Shown: positions 32,746 to 41,785 of the stretch, piece by piece
Numbering within the stretch: position 1 is the stretch's first letter
How the letters are laid out: the number at the start of each line of letters is the position of its first letter
IMG/VR virus record: IMGVR_UViG_3300048687_000113
Location: 1-64,000 of that record
DNA length: 64,000 nucleotides
Strand: one strand, 5' to 3'
Source of the DNA: a virus
Translations under genes and position numbers: made by a program
Notes under the pieces: model-generated
Seen by the model: only the letters and a program-made list of their open reading frames with translations
Told to the model about the DNA's origin: nothing
Databases searched by the model: none

Positions 32746-32791
32746 GGGCCCGCTCGCCGACACGTCTGTGCCGTGACCAACGAGCGGGCCC
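32746..32791 (-). promoter_or_regulatory. Leader hairpin between operator and gene
   Basis: Perfect 11-bp GGGCCCGCTCG / CGAGCGGGCCC with a 24-nt loop. It lies downstream of the palindrome and upstream of the 32710 start, so it would be in the mRNA leader. Attenuator or terminator of a readthrough transcript; no U-run. Confidence 0.55.
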
Positions 32792-32801
32792 GAATTGAGA
32801 T

Positions 32802-32821
32802 CCTCACTCGTTCGAGTGAGG
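32802..32821. promoter_or_regulatory. Palindromic operator candidate, family 1 (best copy)
   Basis: CCTCACTCGTTCGAGTGAGG, a 9+2+9 palindrome with perfect arms. It lies 92 bp upstream of the 32710 start, nearly the same distance as the 26409 copy from its gene (93 bp). Confidence 0.72.
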
Positions 32822-32858
32822 CAATAACAGTTCCTTGGTAATGGGGCTGACATGAAAA

Positions 32859-32882
32859 AGCGGCCCCTTTGTGTGGGCCGCT
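32859..32882 (-). terminator. Terminator
   Basis: AGCGGCCC / GGGCCGCT with an 8-nt loop, followed on the minus strand by TTTTTC. Ends the transcript of the 32906 gene. Confidence 0.8.
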
Positions 32883-32905
32883 CGTGTTGTGGTGGCGTCC
32901 GGGCG

Positions 32906-33631
32906 TCAGTAGTGCTCGTAGTGGCTTCGGACCAGGAAGAGGAAGTCGACCGAGAGGGTGTTTCGGGCGGTTCCGAGAATCTCGCCGTTGGCGCGGTCGA
33001 TGATGATCTCGTAGCCCGGCTTGGCTGACGATGCCAACACAAAGCGGGTCCCGTCGCGTTCGGTGTAGACGCAGGGGGCGTCTTGCGGGCAGTTACAGAT
33101 CGGCACCACGTCCAGGAGCTGGATCTCGGCCGCCGTGGTGGGGACGAACGAGCGGTGCACGAGCATCTGGCGCAGCATCTCGTCACGCTCGTGCTGGTCG
33201 CCGGGGCGTTTACGGTCGGCGTCGTAGATGGCGCAGTTGACGGTGCGCTCTGAGTCGGGCTCGCCCTTGACCGCGAACGTGACGCGGTAGCGGGTGCGGC
33301 CGTCGCCGGGTTCCGGCTTTTCGTGCTCCGCTGGTGCGTCACTGTCAGCGGGGGCCTCCGGCTCTGCCTGATGCTCCTCGAAGTGAAAGGTGTAGGAGTA
33401 GGCGACCTTCTCGCGGTCGGCGTCCAGGAAGTGCAGGGTGTCGCCCTCGATGCGGACCGCCAGTGCTTTCGGCCAGTCGGTCCACCACACGCCGTCCTGT
33501 GAGCGGGTGGCCAGCTTCTTCGTCTGCACCTTCTCCACCGTGCGCTCACCGGAAAGGTGCGGGTGCACGTTGTTGGTCACGCTCACGCGCTGGCCGGTCT
33601 TGATACGTCGCTTGAATGCAGCGAGGCTCAT
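32906..33631 (-). CDS. Unknown protein with SH3-like N-terminus
   Basis: 241 aa. The N-terminal ~85 residues (GQRVSVTNNVHPHLSGERTVEKVQTK... LAVRIEGDTLHFL) alternate short strands, as in SH3-like barrels. An acidic Pro-rich linker (about 90-110) precedes a C-terminal domain with CNCPQDAPCVY. No function known. Confidence 0.7.
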   Translation of the reverse strand: MSLAAFKRRIKTGQRVSVTNNVHPHLSGERTVEKVQTKKLATRSQDGVWWTDWPKALAVRIEGDTLHFLDADREKVAYSYTFHFEEHQAEPEAPADSDAPAEHEKPEPGDGRTRYRVTFAVKGEPDSERTVNCAIYDADRKRPGDQHERDEMLRQMLVHRSFVPTTAAEIQLLDVVPICNCPQDAPCVYTERDGTRFVLASSAKPGYEIIIDRANGEILGTARNTLSVDFLFLVRSHYEHY

Positions 33632-33930
33632 TCCGATTCCTCCTCGATCTCTTTCAGTGATTCGGGCCCCTGGTGGGATTCGTTGGGGCCGGCAACGTCG
33701 GACCAGTGACCGTCCCAGCGCACGTGCAGCGGCCAGGGACACGCGGACGCGGCTCGGGGAAAGCCACACTTCGCGTGCCCGCACTCCCGGCCTGGACCGC
33801 CCTCGCCGACCTGCTGCTGCCACTTGTGCCGCTTGCACAGGCACACCACGACCGTGCCTATCCAGGTGCCCCAGTCGGTTTCGACGTGTGTGACGCGGGT
33901 GCCGGGGACGAGCCGAAGCGCGGTCTTCAC
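33628..33930 (-). CDS. Unknown small protein with Cys pattern
   Basis: 100 aa from GTG 33930, sharing GTGA with the upstream stop. SH3-like start (LRLVPGTRVTHVETDWGTWI) and Cys at VVCLCKRHKW and ECGHAKCGF, probably a metal site. Coupled to 32906. Confidence 0.67.
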   Translation of the reverse strand: MKTALRLVPGTRVTHVETDWGTWIGTVVVCLCKRHKWQQQVGEGGPGRECGHAKCGFPRAASACPWPLHVRWDGHWSDVAGPNESHQGPESLKEIEEESE

Positions 33931-34388
33931 GACTTGGTCGTGATCGTGAGGCTGTACGTGGTCTCTTCGGCCTCCAGGGTGCCGGAGCCTCCGGGGGCGC
34001 AGGCCACGCTCTCCGCGATGCCGGCATAGGCCGCGTCCTCGGTCTCCGCGCGGACCTCGACCGTCACGTGCACCCAGGAGTCCTTGGGTGCGTACCAGTC
34101 CTGGCACCGGTCGGTGATGCTGGGCGGCTCGAACCAGAACAGCGCCGACGCGGCGCCCTCCTTGGACTGGAACTCGGGCATGGCGATCTGCTGGCGGGCC
34201 GGGTCCGTGGTCCAGTCGGCAACCCAGCCGGCACCGGAGGTTTCGTAGACGTGGCCGAGGAGCTGGTCACTGGTCCAGTGCGCGACGCGGGCGTGCACGG
34301 CGTAGTGCTCCCGGCCCGGCTCGGTCTCCGTGAAGATGAAGTGGGGCTGGATGGAACCGCCGACGGGCGGCAGCGACTTGATGGGCAT
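33927..34388 (-). CDS. Unknown protein
   Basis: 153 aa, beta-rich (HYAVHARVAHWTSDQLLG, WVHVTVEVRAETEDAAY, TTYSLTITTKS). No Cys knuckle, unlike many neighbours. Part of the coupled array. Confidence 0.67.
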   Translation of the reverse strand: MPIKSLPPVGGSIQPHFIFTETEPGREHYAVHARVAHWTSDQLLGHVYETSGAGWVADWTTDPARQQIAMPEFQSKEGAASALFWFEPPSITDRCQDWYAPKDSWVHVTVEVRAETEDAAYAGIAESVACAPGGSGTLEAEETTYSLTITTKS

Positions 34389-34394
34389 GGGTGT

Positions 34395-34646
34395 CTACTC
34401 CGTTCTGCCGGTCTCGACCGGCTTGTTGTAGCGGTGGAGGAACTGGGCGGCCCAGGTGCGGGAGGCGAAGCCGGGAACGCCGCCTCCGCTGCCCGGGTGA
34501 TCGCCGGGGAATTCGGCGACCCAATGGCACACGCCGTCGGGGTCCTGCCACACGACGCCGTACTCCGTGCTCGGTTCAGTGCGGTCGATGACGCGGTCCC
34601 CGAGCGAGCCGGTGTTTCTCGTGAAGGCGAAGGGAAGCTCGGGCAC
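34395..34646 (-). CDS. Unknown small protein
   Basis: 83 aa from GTG 34646, two bases before the upstream stop region. Trp-rich with an Arg-helical end. No motif. Confidence 0.6.
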   Translation of the reverse strand: MPELPFAFTRNTGSLGDRVIDRTEPSTEYGVVWQDPDGVCHWVAEFPGDHPGSGGGVPGFASRTWAAQFLHRYNKPVETGRTE

Positions 34647-34648
34647 GG

Positions 34649-35704
34649 TTACTCCCCGCTCGGGTACTGACGGGAGGAGAACTGGACCGTGGCCAGGGCG
34701 CCCCACTCGTCGATGACGGCGGCGAGCAGGTCATCGAACTCGATGCCTTCCGCCACGGTGAGACGGCCCATCTCACTTCCCTCGGCCGAGTACAGAACTG
34801 CCTCGGTCGCCTCCCGGTGCCAGATCGCGAACGGCATGCTGCCGCTGTCGTTGACTCGGTGGACGAAGTGGAAGACGAGCTGGCGGAAGTCCTCGCGGTA
34901 TGCCAGGTCGATGAGTGCCGGAATCCAGCACTCGTGCTCGCGGAAGTCGGCGACGCGGGCAAGTCGCTTGCAGTCCACGCACCGGAACAGGAATGCGCCG
35001 TGCGGGTTGTTGTTGTATCCGCGTCCGGTGTTGGCGAGCCGGTGTCCGGACTCGCGAAGGAACCGGTTGCGTGTCGGAATCTGCGCCTCGTGGTCGGGCT
35101 TGTCGGCGGCCCGGTAGGTGGCCAGGATCTGATGCAGCCCGTCCGCGCCGAAGAGCCGCTCCATTAGGCTCCAGACCGGTGCTCTCTCCCCGTCACGGTC
35201 GAGGTCGGCGAGGACCGTCGACCACACCTTCCATTCGAGGAGCTTGTCGCCCGTGAGCGGGTAGTGCGGGTGGTCGTCGGGCTTGTTGACCCCGGCCGCC
35301 AGGTCGTCGCCCACATGCAGCCTGATGACGGTCTGCCGGTCGACGTCGTTGAGTGCGAACAGCTCGACCTCGAAGAGCTGCTTCACCACGCGCCGGCCGG
35401 TTTCCTCGTCATCCACGTGCGTGGCCCCGGCGTACCGGCCGAGGTGCAGGATCTGGTGGGTGCGGCGGATCTCGTTGAGGACGTCGATCATGGAGTAGCC
35501 CCCGGTTTCAGAGTCGTGCACTTCCGCGCAGAGTTCGCAGATGTACCCGCCCGGCACCCGGTACTTCCGGGTGTTGGGAACGGGGCCGTGACCGTTGCCG
35601 AATGCGCTCGGGCATTCGGCGTTGGCACAGTAGAAATGGCTCTGCGCTTCGGGCTCGGGGCCGCCGTCCGGCCACTCAGGACCGACGTAGACGCTGCGCG
35701 TCAT
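34649..35704 (-). CDS. Unknown protein with two zinc ribbons
   Basis: 351 aa. First ribbon near residues 25-65 (YCANAECPSAF and YICELCAEVH), second near 240-265 (FRCVDCKRLAR, HECWIP). In between are helices with a DRDGERAP loop. Two ribbons suggest nucleic-acid binding. Coupled by ATGA to the 35701 gene. Confidence 0.72.
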   Translation of the reverse strand: MTRSVYVGPEWPDGGPEPEAQSHFYCANAECPSAFGNGHGPVPNTRKYRVPGGYICELCAEVHDSETGGYSMIDVLNEIRRTHQILHLGRYAGATHVDDEETGRRVVKQLFEVELFALNDVDRQTVIRLHVGDDLAAGVNKPDDHPHYPLTGDKLLEWKVWSTVLADLDRDGERAPVWSLMERLFGADGLHQILATYRAADKPDHEAQIPTRNRFLRESGHRLANTGRGYNNNPHGAFLFRCVDCKRLARVADFREHECWIPALIDLAYREDFRQLVFHFVHRVNDSGSMPFAIWHREATEAVLYSAEGSEMGRLTVAEGIEFDDLLAAVIDEWGALATVQFSSRQYPSGE

Positions 35705-36318
35705 GCCGTCTCTCCGGCGAGCCAGTAGGTGTTGTAGCCGTACTCGAACCGGACCGGGCCGCTTGCCTCCCGGACCAGCTCGACCGCGCCGTGCCGGTCG
35801 ACGGTGATGCCACGGGTCAGATGCTGCTTGGCGCCCATCTCGGTGCTGCGCAGGAAGTGCAGCAAGTAGTACTTCGCCTGGTGGAACGGGAGCGGGGTGG
35901 TGTGGCTGCCGACAGGTGCACGGTGGCCGGCGTCGCTCTCCTGCCAGCCGGCCGCGAGCTTCGGGGCGCCGGCCACTTCGGGCCCGGCCCAGTGCCGGTC
36001 GATCGCTTCGCCCACGCGCTGCTCGAAGATCCGGTCCCACACGTACGTCTCGTAGGACATCTCCACGTACTTCTTCAGCGCTTCGTCGGCGTTGTCCGTG
36101 CCCTTGGGCCCCTCGAACCGCGTGCCGTGAGCCCACTCGCCGTCGCGGAATCCGTCGTCCACGGTCTTGCCGTTGTACATGCGCCCGACGTACCAGTTGT
36201 CGACGCCGTCTCGGCCCTCCCGGACTCCCAGGAACTGGCCGTAGAAGCGGTCGTCGTAGTGCTTTTGCCGGGCCTGATGGACGATCTCCCAGCCTTCTAC
36301 TCCGACCTTCTCGTTCAT
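35701..36318 (-). CDS. Unknown protein
   Basis: 205 aa, many Trp, Tyr and charged residues (KHYDDRFYGQFLG, DNWYVGRMYNG), predicted alpha/beta. No catalytic motif. Coupled on both ends. Confidence 0.68.
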   Translation of the reverse strand: MNEKVGVEGWEIVHQARQKHYDDRFYGQFLGVREGRDGVDNWYVGRMYNGKTVDDGFRDGEWAHGTRFEGPKGTDNADEALKKYVEMSYETYVWDRIFEQRVGEAIDRHWAGPEVAGAPKLAAGWQESDAGHRAPVGSHTTPLPFHQAKYYLLHFLRSTEMGAKQHLTRGITVDRHGAVELVREASGPVRFEYGYNTYWLAGETA

Positions 36319-36881
36319 GCCTCCTCCTTACTGACCGACTGGTCGGTCTGCTGACGTGGTGTGTATGGCTTCAACTCGTGCAGAGGCAGCCGCTTGGGGT
36401 TGCAGGGCGTGCCGCTCGGCGCGTAGTCGGTGCGCCGGCAGATTGCGTAGCCGGTGAGCGAGCCTTCCTCGGAGTAGCCATCGGAGTCCGCCTCCAGGCT
36501 CTCCACCCGGTAGGGCCGGCTGCGGAAACTGACCACCGTGCCGACCAGGGCTCTGAACTCGGAGGCCCACAGGTCCGTGGCCACCCACCGCAGAGGGAAA
36601 TCGATGATCTGCTCGGGATGGCTGTAGCCCCCGATCGCGTCCGGCGGTCCGACCCGGTTGATCACTGAGTCGATGACTCGGTACGAGGAATTGCGGGGGT
36701 TTTTGCTGGTCAGTTGAATCTCCAGCATTTCCGCCTGGCCCGCGCGGATTTCTGCTGCGTCCTTGGGCTCCAGGTCATCGATCGGCATCCGGCCGTCGGT
36801 GTAGGCCCCGGTCGGCTTGCCCTGCTTGATGATGCGCAGCCCTAGCAACTCCGGCCGCTCCGGCAGGCGTTCGCGCCTCAT
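36315..36881 (-). CDS. Unknown protein with possible SH3-like fold
   Basis: 188 aa. Central region with WVATDLWASEFRALVGTVVSFRSRPYRVESLE recalls SH3-like barrels found in neighbouring genes. N- and C-termini are basic and polar. Coupled by ATGA. Confidence 0.67.
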   Translation of the reverse strand: MRRERLPERPELLGLRIIKQGKPTGAYTDGRMPIDDLEPKDAAEIRAGQAEMLEIQLTSKNPRNSSYRVIDSVINRVGPPDAIGGYSHPEQIIDFPLRWVATDLWASEFRALVGTVVSFRSRPYRVESLEADSDGYSEEGSLTGYAICRRTDYAPSGTPCNPKRLPLHELKPYTPRQQTDQSVSKEEA

Positions 36882-37696
36882 GCGGCCACCGCCTGCTGCT
36901 GCGCGGCCTTCCACTGCTCGTACAGGGCGGCGGCGGGGGCGGGTACGAGCCAGGCGAACAGGTCGGCCCACTCCCGGTAGATCTCGCCCTCCGACTTCTG
37001 GTAGTACGAGTCGCTGGCCGGGTCGACGATCAGTTCCGGATTTGCGGTCAGCTTCTCGACCGTGTCCTGGCACATGCGCTCGGTGCACACGACCTCGTAG
37101 CCGAGGCGGGCCATCTGGTCGGAGCCGTCGCCGAAGCACTCGTCGCACACGCGCACGCGCTGCCCGCTGACCTTGTGGACGAGCATCACCCTGGCGCCCT
37201 TGTACGTGTAGCTGGCGCAGCGCAGGCAGTAGAAGTAGCCCTCCTTGTTCAGCGCGCCCCTGTGGACGTCCGACCACTCCCGGAAGACCTCGAAGTCGTC
37301 GTGGATAGCGGTGACTTCAGAGATCTTGGCCCGGTAGGCGTTCCAGTGCTCCAGCTCGATGTACGCGAAGGCAGGTCGGGTTGGCGTCCCCCGGTACCTT
37401 CCGCCGTTGGTCTTCTGGAAGTGGTCGATGCGCCCGTAGTGGTGCTCCAGGCGCCCGTCCTTCTGCTCGACCACGACGCGCACCATGTCGCCGACCCCGA
37501 ACGGCCGGCGGTGCGTGTCGACGGCCTGGCGCCACTTCTCCTCGCCGGCGGCCTCGAACCCGAATCCGGGCCCCAGGTCGTAAAAAGCGTCACGCATGAT
37601 CCCGGCGAGGTTGTACGCGTTGGGGTTTCGCCCCTCCTTTTCCAGCGTCGCGATAACCACCGCTCGCACAGCACGCTTGCTTCCGTATCCGTTCAT
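36878..37696 (-). CDS. Zinc-ribbon protein heading a coupled unit
   Basis: 272 aa from ATG 37696, with GGGAGGGG upstream. An SH3-like segment (GVGDMVRVVVEQKDGRLEHHYG) is followed by a ribbon formed by YFYCLRCASYTYKG and VRVCDECFG. It heads at least eight overlapping genes down to 32906, so the 37697-37844 gap should contain their promoter. Confidence 0.72.
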   Translation of the reverse strand: MNGYGSKRAVRAVVIATLEKEGRNPNAYNLAGIMRDAFYDLGPGFGFEAAGEEKWRQAVDTHRRPFGVGDMVRVVVEQKDGRLEHHYGRIDHFQKTNGGRYRGTPTRPAFAYIELEHWNAYRAKISEVTAIHDDFEVFREWSDVHRGALNKEGYFYCLRCASYTYKGARVMLVHKVSGQRVRVCDECFGDGSDQMARLGYEVVCTERMCQDTVEKLTANPELIVDPASDSYYQKSEGEIYREWADLFAWLVPAPAAALYEQWKAAQQQAVAA

Positions 37697-37844
37697 GTTT
37701 CCCCTCCCTGATCCGCAATGAATGACGTGAGCGCCCAGCACGGGAATTTGTACCCGCCGATTACCGACTGGGGGAGAGCAGTAATCGCAATCATTTGACC
37801 GGGCCTGTTTCAACTAGCTTTGCCGTACTACTCCAGGCCGACGC

Positions 37845-38393
37845 TCACCACGCCTCACCGCCCTTGATGGCGTCGAGCTGGGCGGCGGCCAGGCCCGCAG
37901 ATTCACGACTCGGACCGAACCACTTCGCCCCCTGGTCCCACCGGCACACCCAGAACTGGCGCCAGCCCCGGTAGGCGAGCAGCCGGTACACCCTGCCGTC
38001 GTCGGCCGTGTACGTCTCCAGTGCACGGCTGTTGACGTAGTACTCGCGGTCGGGCGTGACGCCGGGCTTGTGGTCGTGGAAGCCGAACGGCGCGTTCGTG
38101 ATCCACGTGCCCTCGTGCGGCGGCTCGTCCTGTAGCCGGATCTCCCGCACCGCGTAGATGCGGTCGCTGGCCGTGGCGAAGCGCTGCTCGCCGTTGCTGA
38201 GCCGGAAGGCGTAGCGCGTGCCGCCGTATATGGAGGCCGAGCTGCTCGGGAGGATCGAGACGTCCCAGATGGGGATGAGTTCCCGGCCGGGCTCCATGTC
38301 GACGACCTCGCGCGGCACCCGCATGCCGGGCTTGATCTCGGCGGGGTGTACGGGCTCGATGAGTTCGGTCATGCCTCGAAGAGACCACTGCAT
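37845..38393 (-). CDS. Unknown protein
   Basis: 182 aa from ATG 38393; an ATG at 38372 is an alternative. Beta-rich with repeated short strands (MRVPREVVDMEPGREL, RVYRLLAYRGWRQFWV). Two bases between its start and the upstream stop. Confidence 0.67.
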   Translation of the reverse strand: MQWSLRGMTELIEPVHPAEIKPGMRVPREVVDMEPGRELIPIWDVSILPSSSASIYGGTRYAFRLSNGEQRFATASDRIYAVREIRLQDEPPHEGTWITNAPFGFHDHKPGVTPDREYYVNSRALETYTADDGRVYRLLAYRGWRQFWVCRWDQGAKWFGPSRESAGLAAAQLDAIKGGEAW

Positions 38394-38395
38394 GA

Positions 38396-38731
38396 TCAGC
38401 TCTCCCTGTTCTGTTCGATCGGCTCGGTTGCTGCGGCATCCGCGCGGGTCAGCGGGACGCCCATGCGCGCGGCTTCCTGCTCGGCCACGACCACCCCGGC
38501 GGCAAACTTGCCGCCCTGCCACGTGCGCGGGTTTAGGCGGTCCAGGAGCGTGTGCAGGTCGCCGGATGCCTCGGTCAGCGCGAAAGGCCAGGTGTACCCA
38601 ATGCCGATCACCTGTTCGCGCTCGATCACCAGCACGTCGCCGTCACGGATCTCGTCCCGGCACTGGACCGCGCCGTACGCCTCACCGGTGCTGTAGAAGG
38701 TCCACACCTGCGGCACACGCGTGTCGCTCAT
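38396..38731 (-). CDS. Unknown small protein
   Basis: 111 aa from ATG 38731, TGATG overlap. SH3-like (GDVLVIEREQVIGIGYTWPFAL) followed by a helical tail. No motif. Confidence 0.67.
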   Translation of the reverse strand: MSDTRVPQVWTFYSTGEAYGAVQCRDEIRDGDVLVIEREQVIGIGYTWPFALTEASGDLHTLLDRLNPRTWQGGKFAAGVVVAEQEAARMGVPLTRADAAATEPIEQNRES

Positions 38732-39303
38732 CACTCAGCCCCCAACTTCCGGAACTTGCCCGTGCACTTCGGGCAGAGCAGGTCCCCGTCCCCGTCCTGG
38801 TCCAGTTCGTAGAGCCGGATGTACGGCCCCTGCGGGCCGTCGCCCTCGACGCAGAACTGCCACCTGTAGGTGTCTGCGGTCTCGTACAGGTGGCCCCCGT
38901 CGCACTCGATCCACGCGGAGCTGAAGCCCAGGAAGTCCTCCGGCTCCGGGGCCGTGATCTTGAAGAACTCCGGGTGCTCGACCCTGCGGGGCCCGCTCGT
39001 CGCGACGTAATGGTCCTCGCCGAGCTGGAACACCGTGTAGTGGAAGTCCTCGTCCAGCCACGAAACGGTGTTCTGAGTGTTCTCGGTCTTCAGAGCGCCC
39101 CAGTGGGGCCCTTCGACCGGTACGCCGCGCCGCTCCAGCCAGGACAGGAACTGCATCGGCCCGTACGGGAACTTGCCGTGGACCTCGTACCACTTCTCGA
39201 AAAGCTCATCGAGCCGCACACACGGCTCGGTCTTGTCGTCCATCCACGCCTCGGTTTCGCCGATCACGGCTTCCGAGTCGATAAATTTCAGGTCGATTCC
39301 CAT
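38731..39303 (-). CDS. Unknown protein with C-terminal Cys pair
   Basis: 190 aa. Acidic and aromatic, ending with LLCPKCTGKFRKLG, a half-ribbon. Middle shows alternating strands. Member of the coupled array. Confidence 0.68.
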   Translation of the reverse strand: MGIDLKFIDSEAVIGETEAWMDDKTEPCVRLDELFEKWYEVHGKFPYGPMQFLSWLERRGVPVEGPHWGALKTENTQNTVSWLDEDFHYTVFQLGEDHYVATSGPRRVEHPEFFKITAPEPEDFLGFSSAWIECDGGHLYETADTYRWQFCVEGDGPQGPYIRLYELDQDGDGDLLCPKCTGKFRKLGAE

Positions 39304-39305
39304 GG

Positions 39306-40169
39306 TTACGCACCGTCCAATTCCTGGAATCCGATGCGGCCGTGGCAGGCCGCGCAGTCGCACGTCCACACGTCGTGCAGTTCCTCGGGCTTAAAGACCC
39401 CCGTCGGCGACCAGGGCGCCGAGTCCGTCTGCCAGTCCCAACGGACCTTGACCATGTCCGCGCCGCTGGTGCCGATCACGTACGCCTCGAACGTGAACGG
39501 CGACCGCGCACGTGTCAGGCCACCGGGCCGATCCGGCACCGCGTAGAACGGGCGTGCCCTGACGAGCAGACCGGCGTTGGCCAGCGTTTCTGCTGCGTCC
39601 TTGGCGTGGGTCACCGGCGGACCGATCGGGCGCTCTTCGCTGCTGAACGCCACGTACTTCGTGTACGTCGGGCCCTCGTCGGGGTGGGCGAAGGTTTCGG
39701 CCGGCACTTCGGCCGGCGCCGCCTCGGCCGGCTCGCCCTTCTCAGCCTCAGGATCGGGCTCGCCCTCGGGCTCGTCGTCCTCCGGATCGTCCTCGGGCTC
39801 CGGCTCGGGCAGCACTTCGACGTCGACCGACACCCACTTGAGTCCGCCAGCCGTGAAGCTCTCGGTCTCGCCGGGCTTCATCTCGTCGACGCGCTTCTCG
39901 ACCCACTCGCGCACCGACTCCATGTGGTGGTGGCGGCAGTCCCCGTACGCACGGCACCGCAGCGAAACCGGGTCGAGGACACACCCGCCCTCGCCGAAGT
40001 CCTCCATGCCGGAGAACGTGAGCTTCGGGTGGGCCTCCAGCAGAGACGTGATGGAATTCGCGACCGAGTCCGGCCACTCGAATTCCTCGGTCTCCCCCTC
40101 CAATAGATCCTGGCTCGTCTTGCCGCGAACGGTGCGCTGCTGGCGCCATTCCGTCGTTACACGGATCAT
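39306..40169 (-). CDS. Unknown protein with long Glu/Asp/Pro linker
   Basis: 287 aa. An N-terminal domain with a Cys pair (LRCRAYGDCRHHH) is joined by an acidic Pro-rich linker (about 118-155, many Glu, Asp, Pro) to a C-terminal SH3-like domain ending WTCDCAACHGRIG. Charge distribution is extreme. No function known. Confidence 0.7.
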   Translation of the reverse strand: MIRVTTEWRQQRTVRGKTSQDLLEGETEEFEWPDSVANSITSLLEAHPKLTFSGMEDFGEGGCVLDPVSLRCRAYGDCRHHHMESVREWVEKRVDEMKPGETESFTAGGLKWVSVDVEVLPEPEPEDDPEDDEPEGEPDPEAEKGEPAEAAPAEVPAETFAHPDEGPTYTKYVAFSSEERPIGPPVTHAKDAAETLANAGLLVRARPFYAVPDRPGGLTRARSPFTFEAYVIGTSGADMVKVRWDWQTDSAPWSPTGVFKPEELHDVWTCDCAACHGRIGFQELDGA

Positions 40170-40526
40170 TCATTCCCCCTCGGAATCGCGGCAGTACTCG
40201 CACGGCTTGTGGTGCAAGTTCTCGCAGTCCTCGTCATCCTTGGCGTGCTGGTCGATCAGCCACTGCACGTTCTCCTCGTAGTAGCCGAACTCCCGAGCCA
40301 GGGCCGCTACCGCTTCCACCTCCTCACAGGTCAAGAAGCAGTCGTAGTCGCCGGGAAGAGACCACAACACCTCGTCGCACTTCTTGAGGAAATTGCCCGC
40401 CAGTTCAGCTCGGACCTTGATCCTGCTGGCCGCTTGCCGACGGCGGTACGCCTTAACTTTTCGCGCTTGCCGCACTTGCCCCCTCCAGGGATTGAGCCAT
40501 TCGATTGACGGGATAACAGTTCTCAT
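40170..40526 (-). CDS. Unknown small protein with Cys motifs
   Basis: 118 aa. Arg/Lys-rich N-terminal 35 residues, then CFLTCEEVE and a C-terminal KPCEYCRDSEGE. Basic half may bind nucleic acid. Starts one base from the next stop region. Confidence 0.66.
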   Translation of the reverse strand: MRTVIPSIEWLNPWRGQVRQARKVKAYRRRQAASRIKVRAELAGNFLKKCDEVLWSLPGDYDCFLTCEEVEAVAALAREFGYYEENVQWLIDQHAKDDEDCENLHHKPCEYCRDSEGE

Positions 40527-40531
40527 TTGCG

Positions 40532-40586
40532 CAGCGAAAAGGGAGCCGACCGGTGCAACACGCGCGCACCGAGGCTCCCTTTTCGC
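40532..40586 (-). terminator. 15-bp stem terminator with nested hairpin
   Basis: AGCGAAAAGGGAGCC / GGCTCCCTTTTCGCT with a 25-nt loop that itself pairs GGTGC / GCACC. Ends the transcript of the 40596 gene. Confidence 0.75.
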
Positions 40587-40595
40587 TCGGTTGAT

Positions 40596-41642
40596 TCAGT
40601 TGTCGTACCGGTAATGGCTCACGTCGGCGTACTTGTCCTGGACCCGCTTTACGAGTCGGTCCCAGGTCTCGTCCCACTGCCCGCGAACGTCCTCCGGAAC
40701 GTCGTCGTACCGGAGAACACGGCCGGGCCAGATCTTGACCCACTTCTTGTGTCCGTCGTCGGCGGCACCGTGGCCGGGCTCGTCGATGTACAGATCCACG
40801 ACCTCGTCGCCGTCGTTGTCGGTTCTCATCGGCCATGACACGACCGCCGGTATCAGCTCCCGACAGATATCGATCACGATGCGCTCGTCGGCCTTCAGCT
40901 CCAACGGCTCACCACTGGCACGCGATGAACGCGTGGACTCCCACCAGTTCTCGAACTCCCATGCGCGGTGATCCTGCGGGTACTTGGAGCGGAACGCTTC
41001 GGTGTACCGGTCGACCTTCGCCGCCCAGGTCTTGCGCTCCGCATCGGTGAGTTCCCGTGTGGGATTCGGTGGGTAATTCCACTGGCCCGCTTCTCCGGGC
41101 CGACCCACGCGCGGCGTGCGGTACTTGTGGTTGTACTCCCGGACCGTCATGCCCTCCGGGTAGTCGTTCATCTGGCTACCGGGTGCGGCGTAGCCCCGGA
41201 ACGCTCCGATGGCGTGGCGGAATGCCTCGGCGCTCATGAGGTCGATGTCCGCGCGCTTGTCGGCGAGCTTCTGCTGGATCTCGGGGTCCTGGCCCAGGTG
41301 TTCACGGGCCAGATCACGGATCGTGTTCATGCGCGGCACGTCGAAGGTCCGCTCGACCACCTGCACTTGGCCGCTGTAGAGAATCCAGGCGACCGGTGTC
41401 CCGTCGACCGTGACCGTGCACCGGAGCGCCGTGGGAATCACCGGCGAGCGTCCCCAGCTCATGTAGTCCAGGGTCCGAGCGTCAGCCGCCGCCACGTGCG
41501 GCGCATACTCCTCATCAGTGAGCAGGCCACGCGGGTGCTCGCAGGTGAGCACGGCCTGGTGCTTGAGCGTGAACCCCTTCACCTTGTGGTGGGTATTGAG
41601 TGTGCGAAGCGCGGCCACCGTCGCGCCGATATCGAGCTGCAT
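40596..41642 (-). CDS. Unknown 348-aa protein
   Basis: 348 aa, one of the largest in the array. The middle (about 180-260) is helical and Arg/Trp-rich (TEAFRSKYPQDHRAWEFENWW). The C-terminal ~90 residues are strand-rich and acidic (DGDEVVDLYIDEPG). GGGGGG precedes the ATG. No recognised domain. Confidence 0.7.
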   Translation of the reverse strand: MQLDIGATVAALRTLNTHHKVKGFTLKHQAVLTCEHPRGLLTDEEYAPHVAAADARTLDYMSWGRSPVIPTALRCTVTVDGTPVAWILYSGQVQVVERTFDVPRMNTIRDLAREHLGQDPEIQQKLADKRADIDLMSAEAFRHAIGAFRGYAAPGSQMNDYPEGMTVREYNHKYRTPRVGRPGEAGQWNYPPNPTRELTDAERKTWAAKVDRYTEAFRSKYPQDHRAWEFENWWESTRSSRASGEPLELKADERIVIDICRELIPAVVSWPMRTDNDGDEVVDLYIDEPGHGAADDGHKKWVKIWPGRVLRYDDVPEDVRGQWDETWDRLVKRVQDKYADVSHYRYDN

Positions 41643-41785
41643 AAAGCCCCCCATTGTGTGTGCCGAGTTGCTGCGGCATCCGGGCCGACCCCACGGCCGG
41701 CCGGAGCGCAGACAGGCGTGCAGCGGGTCGCGCACAGCCACGGCCGGCCTGGGTACCGAACGGCACCGAGGCCCGCTGAAGCTGT

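Noticed and set aside
41643-41785. CACGGCCGGCC direct repeats (41697 and 41741)
   Set aside because: GC-rich 11-mers expected by chance in this DNA; no clear hairpin or operator layout.
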